Below, one piece after another: positions 1-7,360 of a stretch of DNA of 64,000 nucleotides. How positions within the stretch are numbered: the first letter of the stretch is position 1; every line of letters begins with the position of its first letter. The notes beneath the pieces are model-generated. The model worked only from the letters and a program-made list of their open reading frames with translations. It did no database searches and had not been told where the DNA came from. The stretch is taken from positions 1 through 64,000 of the forward strand of contig CAZKHG010000004.1 in NCBI GenBank assembly GCA_964552655.1. Reading direction: 5' to 3'. Position numbers and translations under genes: made by a program. Source of the DNA: CAZKHG01 sp964552655. Its GTDB lineage: Bacteria; Bacteroidota; Bacteroidia; Bacteroidales; Tenuifilaceae.

Positions 1-54
1 CCCCCGACCAGCTGATTACAAATCAGCTGCTCTGGCCAACTGAGCTACATCGGC
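1..54 (-). tRNA. tRNA-Thr (anticodon TGT), partial at the left edge
   Basis: Read on the minus strand from position 54, the sequence has a tRNA 5' end (GCCGATGTAGCTCAG), a D-arm, and an anticodon arm with the 7-base loop TTTGTAA closed by a CTGA/TCAG-type stem. Positions 34-36 read TGT, so it decodes ACA (Thr). The variable loop, T-arm and acceptor 3' end lie outside the window. It follows hpf on the same strand, as in other Bacteroidetes, where a tRNA cluster and tuf usually come next. Confidence 0.93.
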
Positions 55-162
55 AATCTCTGAGAACTTCGAATTTTCAGGCTAATTCTCCCCTCCAAAA
101 TCGGATGGCAAATGTATAAATATTTTATATATGCACAAAATAAATCTTTTATTTTTTTGAAA

Positions 163-231
163 TTAAAACACTGAGCCTCTTTCCCTCGGCATTTCTACAT
201 TTAATATAAGTACCTTAGAAAAGAGGCTCAG
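163..231 (-). terminator. Long inverted repeat downstream of hpf, probable terminator
   Basis: A perfect 12-bp inverted repeat (171-182 CTGAGCCTCTTT against 220-231) with a 37-base loop lies just after the hpf stop codon. On the minus strand it is followed by a T-rich tract. The loop is long for an intrinsic terminator, so a processing signal before the tRNA cluster is an alternative. Confidence 0.55.
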
Positions 232-252
232 TTTTAAGCTCTACCATCTCGT

Positions 253-552
253 TTAAATTCCTCTAAGCTTTTCTTTATGTTTCTTTATTTGTATTTTCAG
301 AGCATCAACACTTCCATCAATGGCCTCCTCGAAGGTTTTGCATTGCTTATGGGCAATCAGATCATTTCCCGGTACACCCAGGCGAATTTCCGCAAACTTG
401 TTTTCTAAATCCTGCGTTTTCTCAACTCTCAGGATCACTTCTGCGCCAATGATATTGTCGAAGAACCGATCGAGTTTAGAAACTTTCTGGTTAATGAAGT
501 CAATCAACTTTTTATCAGCGTTGAATTTGATTGATTGGATTTTTACATTCAT
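253..552 (-). CDS. hpf: Ribosome hibernation promoting factor, short HPF/RaiA type
   Basis: A 99-residue HPF/YfiA (sigma-54 modulation) domain protein. The family binds the 30S decoding channel and promotes inactive ribosome dimers or protects idle ribosomes. The sequence has the expected beta-alpha fold pattern, with the motif FAEIRL and a basic C-terminus (KKHKEKLRG). The long-form dimerisation domain is absent. The start is set at the ATG at 550-552, because a strong Shine-Dalgarno AAGGAGG sits 7 bases upstream; the in-frame TTG six bases earlier would be too close to it. A good Shine-Dalgarno is rare in this window. It follows the Xer recombinase by 29 bases and precedes tRNA-Thr, a conserved Bacteroidetes order. 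Confidence 0.93.
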   Translation of the reverse strand: MNVKIQSIKFNADKKLIDFINQKVSKLDRFFDNIIGAEVILRVEKTQDLENKFAEIRLGVPGNDLIAHKQCKTFEEAIDGSVDALKIQIKKHKEKLRGI

Positions 553-581
553 AGTCAATCCTCCTTATTATGTTGAAATAA

Positions 582-1457
582 TTATGCTCTTGGATGAGCA
601 AGGTTATATGCTTTTTTTAGTTTCTCGAAAGAACTATGGGTGTAAACCTGTGTGGCGCTTAAATTGGCATGCCCCAATAGCTCTTTTATAGCATTAAGTT
701 CTGCCCCTTGGTTCAGCAGATGAGTTGCAAAAGTGTGCCTGAGTACATGGGGGCTCTTTTTCTCAAGTGTTGTAACCATGGCTAAATGCCGGTTAACAAT
801 TTTGTACACAAGTTTAGAATACAATGGTTTCCCTTTTATAGTGAGAAACAATGATGTATCTTTTTTGTTTTTGGAAATACTCTTACGCTCAAAGATATAT
901 TTCTTAATTAACCCTATAATTTCCGGGTGAAGCGGGATAATTCTCTCTTTTCCACCCTTTCCCAGCACCTTAAGCGTTTGGGAAGAGTAATCAATGCTAT
1001 CAAGGGTTAAACTTATCAGTTCAGATAATCGAATCCCGGTAAAGTAAAACAGGGCAATGATTGTTGTATCCCGGATGCCGGTAAAATCATCAGAAAAAAA
1101 ATCAGGGCTAAGTAAGGCCTTCATCTCTTTCTCGCTGACAAAAACGGGTAGCCTTTTCCCTGATTTAGGGGAAATCACCCTCTCAACTGGGTTAATCTTT
1201 ATATACCCCTGGCGTTGGAGAAAACGAAAGTAGGATCTTAATGAAGAAAGTTTTCGGTTTGCTGAACGGGTGGAAACCCCCTGTGAAATCATTGATGATA
1301 ACCAAGCGCGAACATGCCTGGCAGTAAATGTGGTTGGCGGCTCATCAGCTATACCACAAAATTGATAAAACTGCTGCACATCGTCCCCGTATGATCTAAC
1401 GGTATGTACAGAGTAACCTTTTTCGACCTGAAGATATTTTAGGAATAGAGTTAGCAT
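582..1457 (-). CDS. Tyrosine recombinase XerC/XerD family
   Basis: A 291-residue tyrosine recombinase of the Xer type, which resolves chromosome dimers at dif with FtsK. An N-terminal SAM-like core-binding domain (about 1-90) precedes the catalytic domain. The full catalytic set is visible: R143 (GIRLSE), K167, H237 and R240 (HVLRH), H263 (GHANL) and nucleophile Y272. The length is normal for XerC/D. It lies between rpsU and hpf, a conserved housekeeping setting, so it is not a phage integrase. Sequence alone does not tell me whether it is the XerC or XerD partner. Confidence 0.9.
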   Translation of the reverse strand: MLTLFLKYLQVEKGYSVHTVRSYGDDVQQFYQFCGIADEPPTTFTARHVRAWLSSMISQGVSTRSANRKLSSLRSYFRFLQRQGYIKINPVERVISPKSGKRLPVFVSEKEMKALLSPDFFSDDFTGIRDTTIIALFYFTGIRLSELISLTLDSIDYSSQTLKVLGKGGKERIIPLHPEIIGLIKKYIFERKSISKNKKDTSLFLTIKGKPLYSKLVYKIVNRHLAMVTTLEKKSPHVLRHTFATHLLNQGAELNAIKELLGHANLSATQVYTHSSFEKLKKAYNLAHPRA

Positions 1458-1501
1458 AGTCCGTTGGATGCAATATAATAATAAAATAATTACTATACAA
1501 G

Positions 1502-1522
1502 AAAAACAGGCATTATTGCCTG
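1502..1522 (-). terminator. Hairpin and U-run after rpsU (terminator or attenuator)
   Basis: CAGGCA-N4-TGCCTG (1507-1522) is followed, on the minus strand, by TTTTTC. It lies between the rpsU stop codon and the recombinase start. It is probably a partial terminator that lowers expression of the recombinase and hpf relative to rpsU. Confidence 0.6.
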
Positions 1523-1541
1523 AAATGCACCCAAAAAAATG

Positions 1542-1733
1542 CTACTCCTCTGTTTGCTGTAGATTTTGTATAAAGATGGCCTTTTTAACCGTATCCCTTC
1601 TACGAACGGATGGTTTTGTAAAAGCCTGACGAGCACGTAATTCTTTCATTATTCCGGTTTTCTCAAACTTTCTTTTGAATTTCTTTAGCGCTCTTTCAAT
1701 GTTTTCGCCTTCTTTAATTGGAATTACAATCAT
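1542..1733 (-). CDS. rpsU: 30S ribosomal protein bS21
   Basis: A 63-residue bS21. The start MIVIPIKEGENIERALKKF matches the family, so the ATG at 1731-1733 is used rather than an in-frame TTG 24 bases upstream. The C-terminus is basic and helical (KPSVRRRDTVKKA). In Bacteroidetes, bS21 with bS18 and bS6 helps sequester the 16S anti-Shine-Dalgarno tail (established in Flavobacterium johnsoniae). The short leader here has no Shine-Dalgarno sequence. A good promoter lies at 1755-1785 and a hairpin terminator follows the stop codon. Confidence 0.95.
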   Translation of the reverse strand: MIVIPIKEGENIERALKKFKRKFEKTGIMKELRARQAFTKPSVRRRDTVKKAIFIQNLQQTEE

Positions 1734-1754
1734 TTTTTTAAAATTTATGAGCCG

Positions 1755-1785
1755 CAAAATTAATCTTTATAAAAAATAAAACAAA
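1755..1785 (-). promoter_or_regulatory. Bacteroidetes-type promoter for rpsU
   Basis: On the minus strand, TTTG (1785-1782), 19 bases, then TAATTTTG (1762-1755) matches the -33/-7 consensus TTTG...TAnnTTTG. The predicted start near 1748 leaves a leader of about 15 bases before the rpsU ATG. Confidence 0.7.
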
Positions 1786-1869
1786 ATAGTAGGCACTTTT
1801 TTTCTTTCCAACAAAAAGAATCACTGTTTACCCTATATTGGTTAAAAATTTTGTGGGAAAACGGTAAAT

Positions 1870-2781
1870 TCAATCAACCTTTAGATAAGGTTTTACCTTA
1901 TAATACCTCTCAGGTGGAATGATTTTTTGCTTTAATAGCTCATCAACCGATTTGATTGTGCCCACCTTACTTCTATAGTATATTAATCCTTTTGCCTGAT
2001 ATTCTGTTAAATATGGATGTTTTTTCAGGTCTTCAAAACCAACCAGGTTGATATTAATAAATTGTATTTTAGTTGAATCAACCCAAAGCTGTGGTGAAAT
2101 GTTTTTCATTACTTCCGGGCTAAATCCCCAAACCTCTTTCAGCTGATCAATGCTTGTAAAACCACCAAGCAGGTTCCTGTATGAGACTATTCTTCTGGCG
2201 AAGACCCTTCCCAACCCCTTCACCTTAATTAGTTCAATGGTGTCAGTTGAATTCAACTCAATATATATCTTTTCGCTGGGAGAGTCTGACGATTTGATCG
2301 TTGTGTTCTGGGGGGTTGCAGGAGTGTTAATTCTAATCCAGGGTTTTAATCTTCTAAAATTATTGGAATCAATCACATACATCTTTGCAAAATCATCAGG
2401 TTTAAAAAACCTGCCACCCTTTTCCCTATACCTTATTATAACCTGTGCTTGTTTTGGAGTTAGTCCAAGGTCAATAAACTCATCCAGAGAAGAGGAATTT
2501 GGATCGAAAAAGAAGGGCTTTATTTCACTTTTATGGAGCACTTCTTCCTGCTCGATCGGGTTGACTTTTATGTTTTCTTTATCTGGTACAGCAGACAAAG
2601 ATGAAAAAAAACTATCTATGGTATTGTAGTACTCCAGATTATTTATTGGGGTTGGCTTATAAAATTCTTTAAGTACTGCAGGAACAAAAATGAGAAGCAA
2701 TATTATAAATACTAGCACTATCATTCCATTCCTTTCGCTCTTGGAAAGTGAGAAATAATCTTTAAATAAATTATATTTCAT
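1870..2781 (-). CDS. Helix-hairpin-helix (ComEA-like) protein with membrane anchor
   Basis: A 303-residue protein with one N-terminal membrane segment (about 18-38, LVFIILLLIFVPAVL). It carries repeated helix-hairpin-helix motifs of the ComEA/competence type: around LDEFIDLGLTPKQAQVIIRY, IELIKVKGLGRVFARRIVSY, and a third C-terminal copy near the LTEYQAKGLIYYRSK stretch. Such domains bind DNA without sequence specificity. An anchored version could act at the membrane in DNA uptake or nucleoid attachment, but that is inference; no competence gene is adjacent. It is a conserved Bacteroidetes family usually annotated only by domain. Confidence 0.75.
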   Translation of the reverse strand: MKYNLFKDYFSLSKSERNGMIVLVFIILLLIFVPAVLKEFYKPTPINNLEYYNTIDSFFSSLSAVPDKENIKVNPIEQEEVLHKSEIKPFFFDPNSSSLDEFIDLGLTPKQAQVIIRYREKGGRFFKPDDFAKMYVIDSNNFRRLKPWIRINTPATPQNTTIKSSDSPSEKIYIELNSTDTIELIKVKGLGRVFARRIVSYRNLLGGFTSIDQLKEVWGFSPEVMKNISPQLWVDSTKIQFININLVGFEDLKKHPYLTEYQAKGLIYYRSKVGTIKSVDELLKQKIIPPERYYKVKPYLKVD

Positions 2782-2845
2782 TTGCAGATAGTGGCTTAGG
2801 AAAAATACTATTAAAGGTAATCATTTTTATAGATTTATCATAACC

Positions 2846-2878
2846 AAAAAAAATGCCGGGGACATGAGCTGCCCCGGC
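2846..2878 (-). terminator. Intrinsic terminator of the aldolase gene
   Basis: GCCGGGG (2855-2861) pairs with CCCCGGC (2872-2878). On the minus strand the stem is followed by an eight-base U-run (2853-2846). This is a strong intrinsic terminator just after the aldolase stop codon. Confidence 0.9.
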
Positions 2879-2901
2879 CAATAACATCTTAATAAAAACG
2901 G

Positions 2902-3960
2902 TTAAGCTATATCTATCTCGTTACAAAGGTAAACATCCTGGATGGCATTGAGTATTTTAACTCCTTCTTCCATAGGCCTTTGAAAAGCTTTTCTTCCGCT
3001 GATTAAACCCATTCCCCCGGCTCGTTTATTTATTACGGCTGTTTGAACGGCTTCGGCTAAATCGCTGGCGCCACTTGATGCCCCGCCAGAGTTGATCAGT
3101 CCAGCCCTGCCCATATAACAATTAACAACCTGGTAGCGAGTAAGGTCAATGGGATGGTCTGAGGTTAGCTGGGTGTAAACTTTATCGTGTGTTTTACTAA
3201 ACCCAATTGCTTTAAACCCGCCATTGGTTTCAGGGAGTTTCTGCTTGATAATATCAGCCTGGATAGTAACACCCAAATGGTTAGCCTGACCTGTTAAATC
3301 AGCGGCAACATGATAATCAACCCCATCCTTTTTAAAACCATTATTCCTGGTGTAACACCATAGTACAGTGGCAAGGCCGAGCTGGTGGGCATACTCAAAT
3401 GCTTCAGACACTTCAATGATTTGACGGGTTGATTCTTCAGATCCAAAATATATTGTTGCGCCAATTGCAGTGGCTCCAAGGTTCCATGCCTCCTCAACTG
3501 ATCCGAACATAATCTGATCATACTTATTGGGGTAGGTTAACAATTCATTATGGTTGATTTTTACAATGAATGGGATCCTATGAGCGTATTTTCTTGATAC
3601 CGCTGCCAGTACCCCAAAGGTAGATGCAACCGCATTGGCCCCACCTTCAATTGCAAGTTTCACTATATTTTCGGGATCAAAATAAACCGGATTTGGAGCA
3701 AAAGAAGCCCCAGCAGAATGCTCAATACCTTGATCGACAGGAAGTATTGATAAATAGCCCGTATCTTTAAGCCTGCCATGGCTATACATTGATTGCAAGC
3801 TACGGAGCACCTGTGGTGAGCGATTTGAGTGGTAAGTCACCCTTTCAACAAAATCGGCACCGGGCAAATGTAGCTGTTCCTTGGCTACAGTTTTACATTT
3901 ATGCTCAAGTAAGTACTTTGACTTATCGCCAAGAACCTCAACTATCTTATTGTAATCCAT
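2902..3960 (-). CDS. fbaB: Class I fructose-bisphosphate aldolase (DhnA/FbaB type)
   Basis: A 352-residue class I, Schiff-base aldolase of the DhnA/FbaB family, which interconverts fructose 1,6-bisphosphate with dihydroxyacetone phosphate and glyceraldehyde 3-phosphate. Family hallmarks are VDQGIEHSAG near residue 75, the VKINHNELL segment, and the phosphate-binding region GGASSGASDLAEA near the C-terminus. The length fits the bacterial DhnA family. It is a single gene with its own strong terminator. Gluconeogenic or glycolytic direction cannot be told from sequence. Confidence 0.92.
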   Translation of the reverse strand: MDYNKIVEVLGDKSKYLLEHKCKTVAKEQLHLPGADFVERVTYHSNRSPQVLRSLQSMYSHGRLKDTGYLSILPVDQGIEHSAGASFAPNPVYFDPENIVKLAIEGGANAVASTFGVLAAVSRKYAHRIPFIVKINHNELLTYPNKYDQIMFGSVEEAWNLGATAIGATIYFGSEESTRQIIEVSEAFEYAHQLGLATVLWCYTRNNGFKKDGVDYHVAADLTGQANHLGVTIQADIIKQKLPETNGGFKAIGFSKTHDKVYTQLTSDHPIDLTRYQVVNCYMGRAGLINSGGASSGASDLAEAVQTAVINKRAGGMGLISGRKAFQRPMEEGVKILNAIQDVYLCNEIDIA

Positions 3961-4022
3961 ATTGCATTTATTTTTTTATTTATACAAACCTAATAAATTT
4001 TGATAAGAAAGTCAATTAAGAA

Positions 4023-6437
4023 TTAGAACGGGTAGCCGATACCGAAATTCAGGGTGAAATCCTGCCAGGAGAATTTCTGCTGAAAAGGAACCCAGGGCCT
4101 GAAATCTTTCTTTGGATCTTTGGCCGGATCAAAAAGCCGATAGCCAAAGTCGAACCGAAGAGTCAGAAAGCCCAGGTTGGCCCTGAATCCTGTACCAGTT
4201 CCAAGTGCAATTTGCTTATAAAAGGTACTGGGGTAAAAAACGGCATCTTTGATATCATCTTTGTAAGACCAGATATTTCCTGCATCTACAAAAAGAGCGC
4301 CTTCCAACTGCCAAAACAGTTTAAATCGGTACTCCAGGTTAGCCTCAAGCTTAATATCGCCGGTCTGGTTATAAAAAGTACCAGTGGGCGCAGTAACTGA
4401 TCCTGGGCCTAAACTTCTGGCGCTCCAGGCTCTCATCCCATTTGCACCTCCAGAAAAGTACTTTTTCTCAAAGGGTAATGCTTTTGAATTGCCGTAGGGG
4501 TAACCAACCCCAATGAATACCCTGTAAACAAATGTGTTGTATTCATCCAAAATTTGATGATACGATACATTTATGTCTGAGCGAACAAACTGAGAAAAGC
4601 TGGTGTTGAGTATCTTGTAAGTTCCATCTGCATCTCTGGTACCAAAATGAGAGTAAAAGGTATTCAAAAGATTGCCCGATAATTCAACATTTAACCTAAG
4701 GTATGTGTAGCTGGTTTTCTTTTGAAGATTTTGGTTGTTGAATGTAAGGTTATAGCTCGATACGGTGATAATCTGGTTCTTGTAGCTATTCGCTTGAGAT
4801 GTTGTATCAATTCTTGCCTTAAATTTTTCATCAATGAATGGCAGGTTTACAGCATTTACCTCAACTGGGTTTATTCCATGTGTAACAAATTTTGAGTCTT
4901 TCCAGCTATACCCAAATGTCATACTTGCAATGGTTCTGGTATATTCCGGGCGACGTTGAAAATTGTAGGATGCGGTTATCTGCGTTTTAGGGCTGTACTT
5001 GGTAATATATTCCTTCCCGGAGAATGGGCTTAGAAACCTGGGAAAACTCAGTCCAACTGAACCGCCAAGCTCCAGGGAATTATTGAAGGCAAATTCTGAT
5101 GTTGATTTCTGGACAGTTTCAATCAGTCCCCTGAACCGGACATCAAGAACTTCGGCGCCATAAAACAGGTTTTTGTGCTGGTAGATCAGGTTGGTTTCTG
5201 CACCAAGCGCACCGGACGTATTGGTTCCAACAAATTCCACCTGATAGCTCTGCAAGGTATGTGGGGTAAGCTGGATAATGCAATTAAGTAGCCCGGTTGG
5301 AATAGAATCCTTCTTTACGGGCTCCGCAAACAATAAGAAATCATTATCATTGTTTTTTTTGGAAGTGTCCTGGGGTACCTCGGTGAAATAGATATTAGTC
5401 ATCCTGAATAACCGGAGTGAGCTCAGGTTATTTTGAGTTTTCTGAACAATATCATCAGAGTAAACGTTCCCTGGCCTGATAAGGTTGGCCTGATCAATAA
5501 CTTCAAGGTCAATTCCGGGATCCCCTGTATAGATGAATTCCACCCCGTTGCTAAAAACAGTATCAACTTTATTTATCTTCTGCGCCGCCTGTAATGCACG
5601 GGGATCAAAATTCGGGTAAAAGAACACTTTATTAATCTTATATTTTAGGTAGTTTTTGGAAAGTTTTGTACCCGATTCGAGCATTACGTAACGATTCCTG
5701 ATGTTCAAGATTAAATCAACCTTGTGGTTTCCCATTGTGGTATCGGCAGTAAACGTGATAAAATCCTTGTTAAAAAAATAATAGCCGCTATTCTGCATGT
5801 ATTTCTGAATTCTAACCCGTTCCTCCTGCAGAACATCGGAATCGAATAGAATTCCCTTTCTGATCAGGGAATTAACGGTATCTTTTAATACCAATTTCAG
5901 GAGTAGGGTATCCTCAACCACATAGCTTATTTTACCAATAGTGTAAGGTTTCTTTGGATCGACAGTATATATAACATTGGCTTTCTTGTACTTGGGATAG
6001 TAGATAGTATCCCAAACGGATGTCTGGTAATACCCCTTGCTTTTCAGGTAAAGTTTGATATTCTCTGCGCTCTGTTTAACCAGGAATGTATCTAGTATTA
6101 CTGGTTCTTCACCAATTATTTTAAGGCGTTGATGGATCCCTTTAAATTTATATGGGCTGGACAGGCTATATATCCGGAGGTGAATTCTCATCCCGATAAT
6201 GCGTTTATTGGGCTTTTGGCGAATGTAGGTTTCAACATCACCAGGTTTCACCTCTTTGGATTTAATATTCAGCTTAGTGCTGTTTAAGAGGTATTTCCCA
6301 TCCGGTACATGTTTTGTAATATTACAGGAAGAGGACAATATCGCTAATAATATAAGGGTTAACCAAAACTTAACCCTGGTATTAAAAATGGCAATTATGT
6401 GGTTTTGTTGATCGTTCACAGGCATTAAATAGACCAT
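4023..6437 (-). CDS. tamL: TamL, lipidated TamA/BamA-family outer membrane assembly protein
   Basis: An 804-residue Omp85-family protein. A type II signal peptide ends at SSSC (about residue 38), so the N-terminus is probably lipidated. POTRA-like repeats fill roughly 45-350 and a 16-strand barrel follows. The end, FTLNFGIGYPF, has an aromatic C-terminus typical of outer membrane proteins. In Bacteroidetes this lipidated TamA variant is called TamL and works with the inner-membrane protein TamB. No tamB is adjacent here. A second ATG lies 12 bases downstream of the chosen start. The gene is divergent from an RNA methyltransferase, a common arrangement. Confidence 0.85.
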   Translation of the reverse strand: MVYLMPVNDQQNHIIAIFNTRVKFWLTLILLAILSSSCNITKHVPDGKYLLNSTKLNIKSKEVKPGDVETYIRQKPNKRIIGMRIHLRIYSLSSPYKFKGIHQRLKIIGEEPVILDTFLVKQSAENIKLYLKSKGYYQTSVWDTIYYPKYKKANVIYTVDPKKPYTIGKISYVVEDTLLLKLVLKDTVNSLIRKGILFDSDVLQEERVRIQKYMQNSGYYFFNKDFITFTADTTMGNHKVDLILNIRNRYVMLESGTKLSKNYLKYKINKVFFYPNFDPRALQAAQKINKVDTVFSNGVEFIYTGDPGIDLEVIDQANLIRPGNVYSDDIVQKTQNNLSSLRLFRMTNIYFTEVPQDTSKKNNDNDFLLFAEPVKKDSIPTGLLNCIIQLTPHTLQSYQVEFVGTNTSGALGAETNLIYQHKNLFYGAEVLDVRFRGLIETVQKSTSEFAFNNSLELGGSVGLSFPRFLSPFSGKEYITKYSPKTQITASYNFQRRPEYTRTIASMTFGYSWKDSKFVTHGINPVEVNAVNLPFIDEKFKARIDTTSQANSYKNQIITVSSYNLTFNNQNLQKKTSYTYLRLNVELSGNLLNTFYSHFGTRDADGTYKILNTSFSQFVRSDINVSYHQILDEYNTFVYRVFIGVGYPYGNSKALPFEKKYFSGGANGMRAWSARSLGPGSVTAPTGTFYNQTGDIKLEANLEYRFKLFWQLEGALFVDAGNIWSYKDDIKDAVFYPSTFYKQIALGTGTGFRANLGFLTLRFDFGYRLFDPAKDPKKDFRPWVPFQQKFSWQDFTLNFGIGYPF

Positions 6438-6476
6438 GAAAGATAAAAAAAGGTTTTAATCCCTAAAAATCTTTAG

Positions 6477-6505
6477 CAAAATTAAATTGAATATTGGTAA
6501 ACAAA
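6477..6505 (-). promoter_or_regulatory. Promoter for tamL
   Basis: On the minus strand, TTTG (6505-6502), 17 bases, then a perfect TAATTTTG (6484-6477). It points toward tamL, about 40 bases from the start codon. Confidence 0.55.
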
Positions 6506-6540
6506 ACATAACAATTCGCTTTATAACATATAATCAGCGC

Positions 6541-6570
6541 ATTGAATTCCTCTCATTTTATTTAATTTTG
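6541..6570 (+). promoter_or_regulatory. Promoter for the SpoU methyltransferase gene
   Basis: ATTG (6541-6544), 18 bases, then TAATTTTG (6563-6570), a full match to the -7 box. The predicted start near 6577 gives a leader of about 19 bases. Confidence 0.6.
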
Positions 6571-6595
6571 ATGGGTATAAAAGAATTCATTCCCA

Positions 6596-7360
6596 ATGCT
6601 CACCAGGAATAATATTAAGGAGATTACATGCCTTAGGGCAAAAAAGGATCGCTATGAAAAGCAACTTTTCTTTGCCGAAGGTGAAAAGTTGGTAGATGAT
6701 CTGTTACACTCATCGCTTAATATTAAAGGGGTTTACTATACTACAAAATCGAAATTAAAAACAACCGGAAAAGCCACTGAGTGGGTTGAGGTTGACACAG
6801 AAGAGATGAGAAAAATCAGCAAGCTGTCAACTCCAACGCCTGTTCTGGCGCTGGTTGAAATGCCTGCTTACAATATATCAGAGGTGGATTTTTCCCATTC
6901 ACTTACCCTGGCGTTGGATGATATCCAGGACCCGGGAAACATGGGGACTATTATAAGACTAGCAGACTGGTTTGGGGTTGATACAATCCTTTGCTCCAAC
7001 GATACGGTTGATGCCTATTCACCCAAAGTAATCCAGGCCTGTATGGGATCAATTGCCAGGGTTAAAGTAATTTACTGCGATTTACCTGAGGTGATTAAGG
7101 GGTTTAGCAATTTTATAAAACTGCCTGTTTACGGTACATTTATGGAAGGTTCAAATGTTTATAGAGAGAAACTTAACAGCTCTGGGCTAATCTTAATGGG
7201 AAATGAGGGAAATGGCATCCGTAAAGAGCTAATCCCGCTTGTAAATCATAAAATTCACATCCCCAATTTTGCCACCAAAAGGTTACACGCCGAATCGCTG
7301 AATGTAGCCATGGCGACGGCTGTGGTGCTATCGGAGTTCAGGAGAAGATTTTCAGGCTAA
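6596..7360 (+). CDS. SpoU/TrmH-family RNA 2'-O-methyltransferase
   Basis: A 254-residue SPOUT methyltransferase. An N-terminal substrate-binding domain (about 1-90) precedes the knotted SpoU domain. Its three motifs are visible: DIQDPGNMGTIIRLADW (motif 1), NEGNGIRKEL (motif 2) and HAESLNVAMATAVV (motif 3). The family methylates ribose 2'-OH in 23S rRNA or tRNA using SAM; RlmB is the closest named relative, but the exact target cannot be read from sequence. The last 9 bases overlap the convergent oxidoreductase gene. Confidence 0.9.
   Translation: MLTRNNIKEITCLRAKKDRYEKQLFFAEGEKLVDDLLHSSLNIKGVYYTTKSKLKTTGKATEWVEVDTEEMRKISKLSTPTPVLALVEMPAYNISEVDFSHSLTLALDDIQDPGNMGTIIRLADWFGVDTILCSNDTVDAYSPKVIQACMGSIARVKVIYCDLPEVIKGFSNFIKLPVYGTFMEGSNVYREKLNSSGLILMGNEGNGIRKELIPLVNHKIHIPNFATKRLHAESLNVAMATAVVLSEFRRRFSG

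Noticed and set aside
171..231. A riboswitch upstream of the tRNA cluster
   Set aside because: The inverted repeat with T-rich sequence after it is better explained as a terminator or processing site after hpf. No conserved aptamer core is visible.
582..1457. Tyrosine recombinase as the integrase of a mobile element next to a tRNA gene
   Set aside because: It lies in the conserved rpsU-xer-hpf-tRNA order, has Xer length and motifs, and no attachment-site duplication or cargo genes are seen. It is a housekeeping Xer protein.
2150..2629. A 159-residue frame antisense to the helix-hairpin-helix gene
   Set aside because: It is a shadow of a gene with recognised motifs. No promoter or family match supports it.
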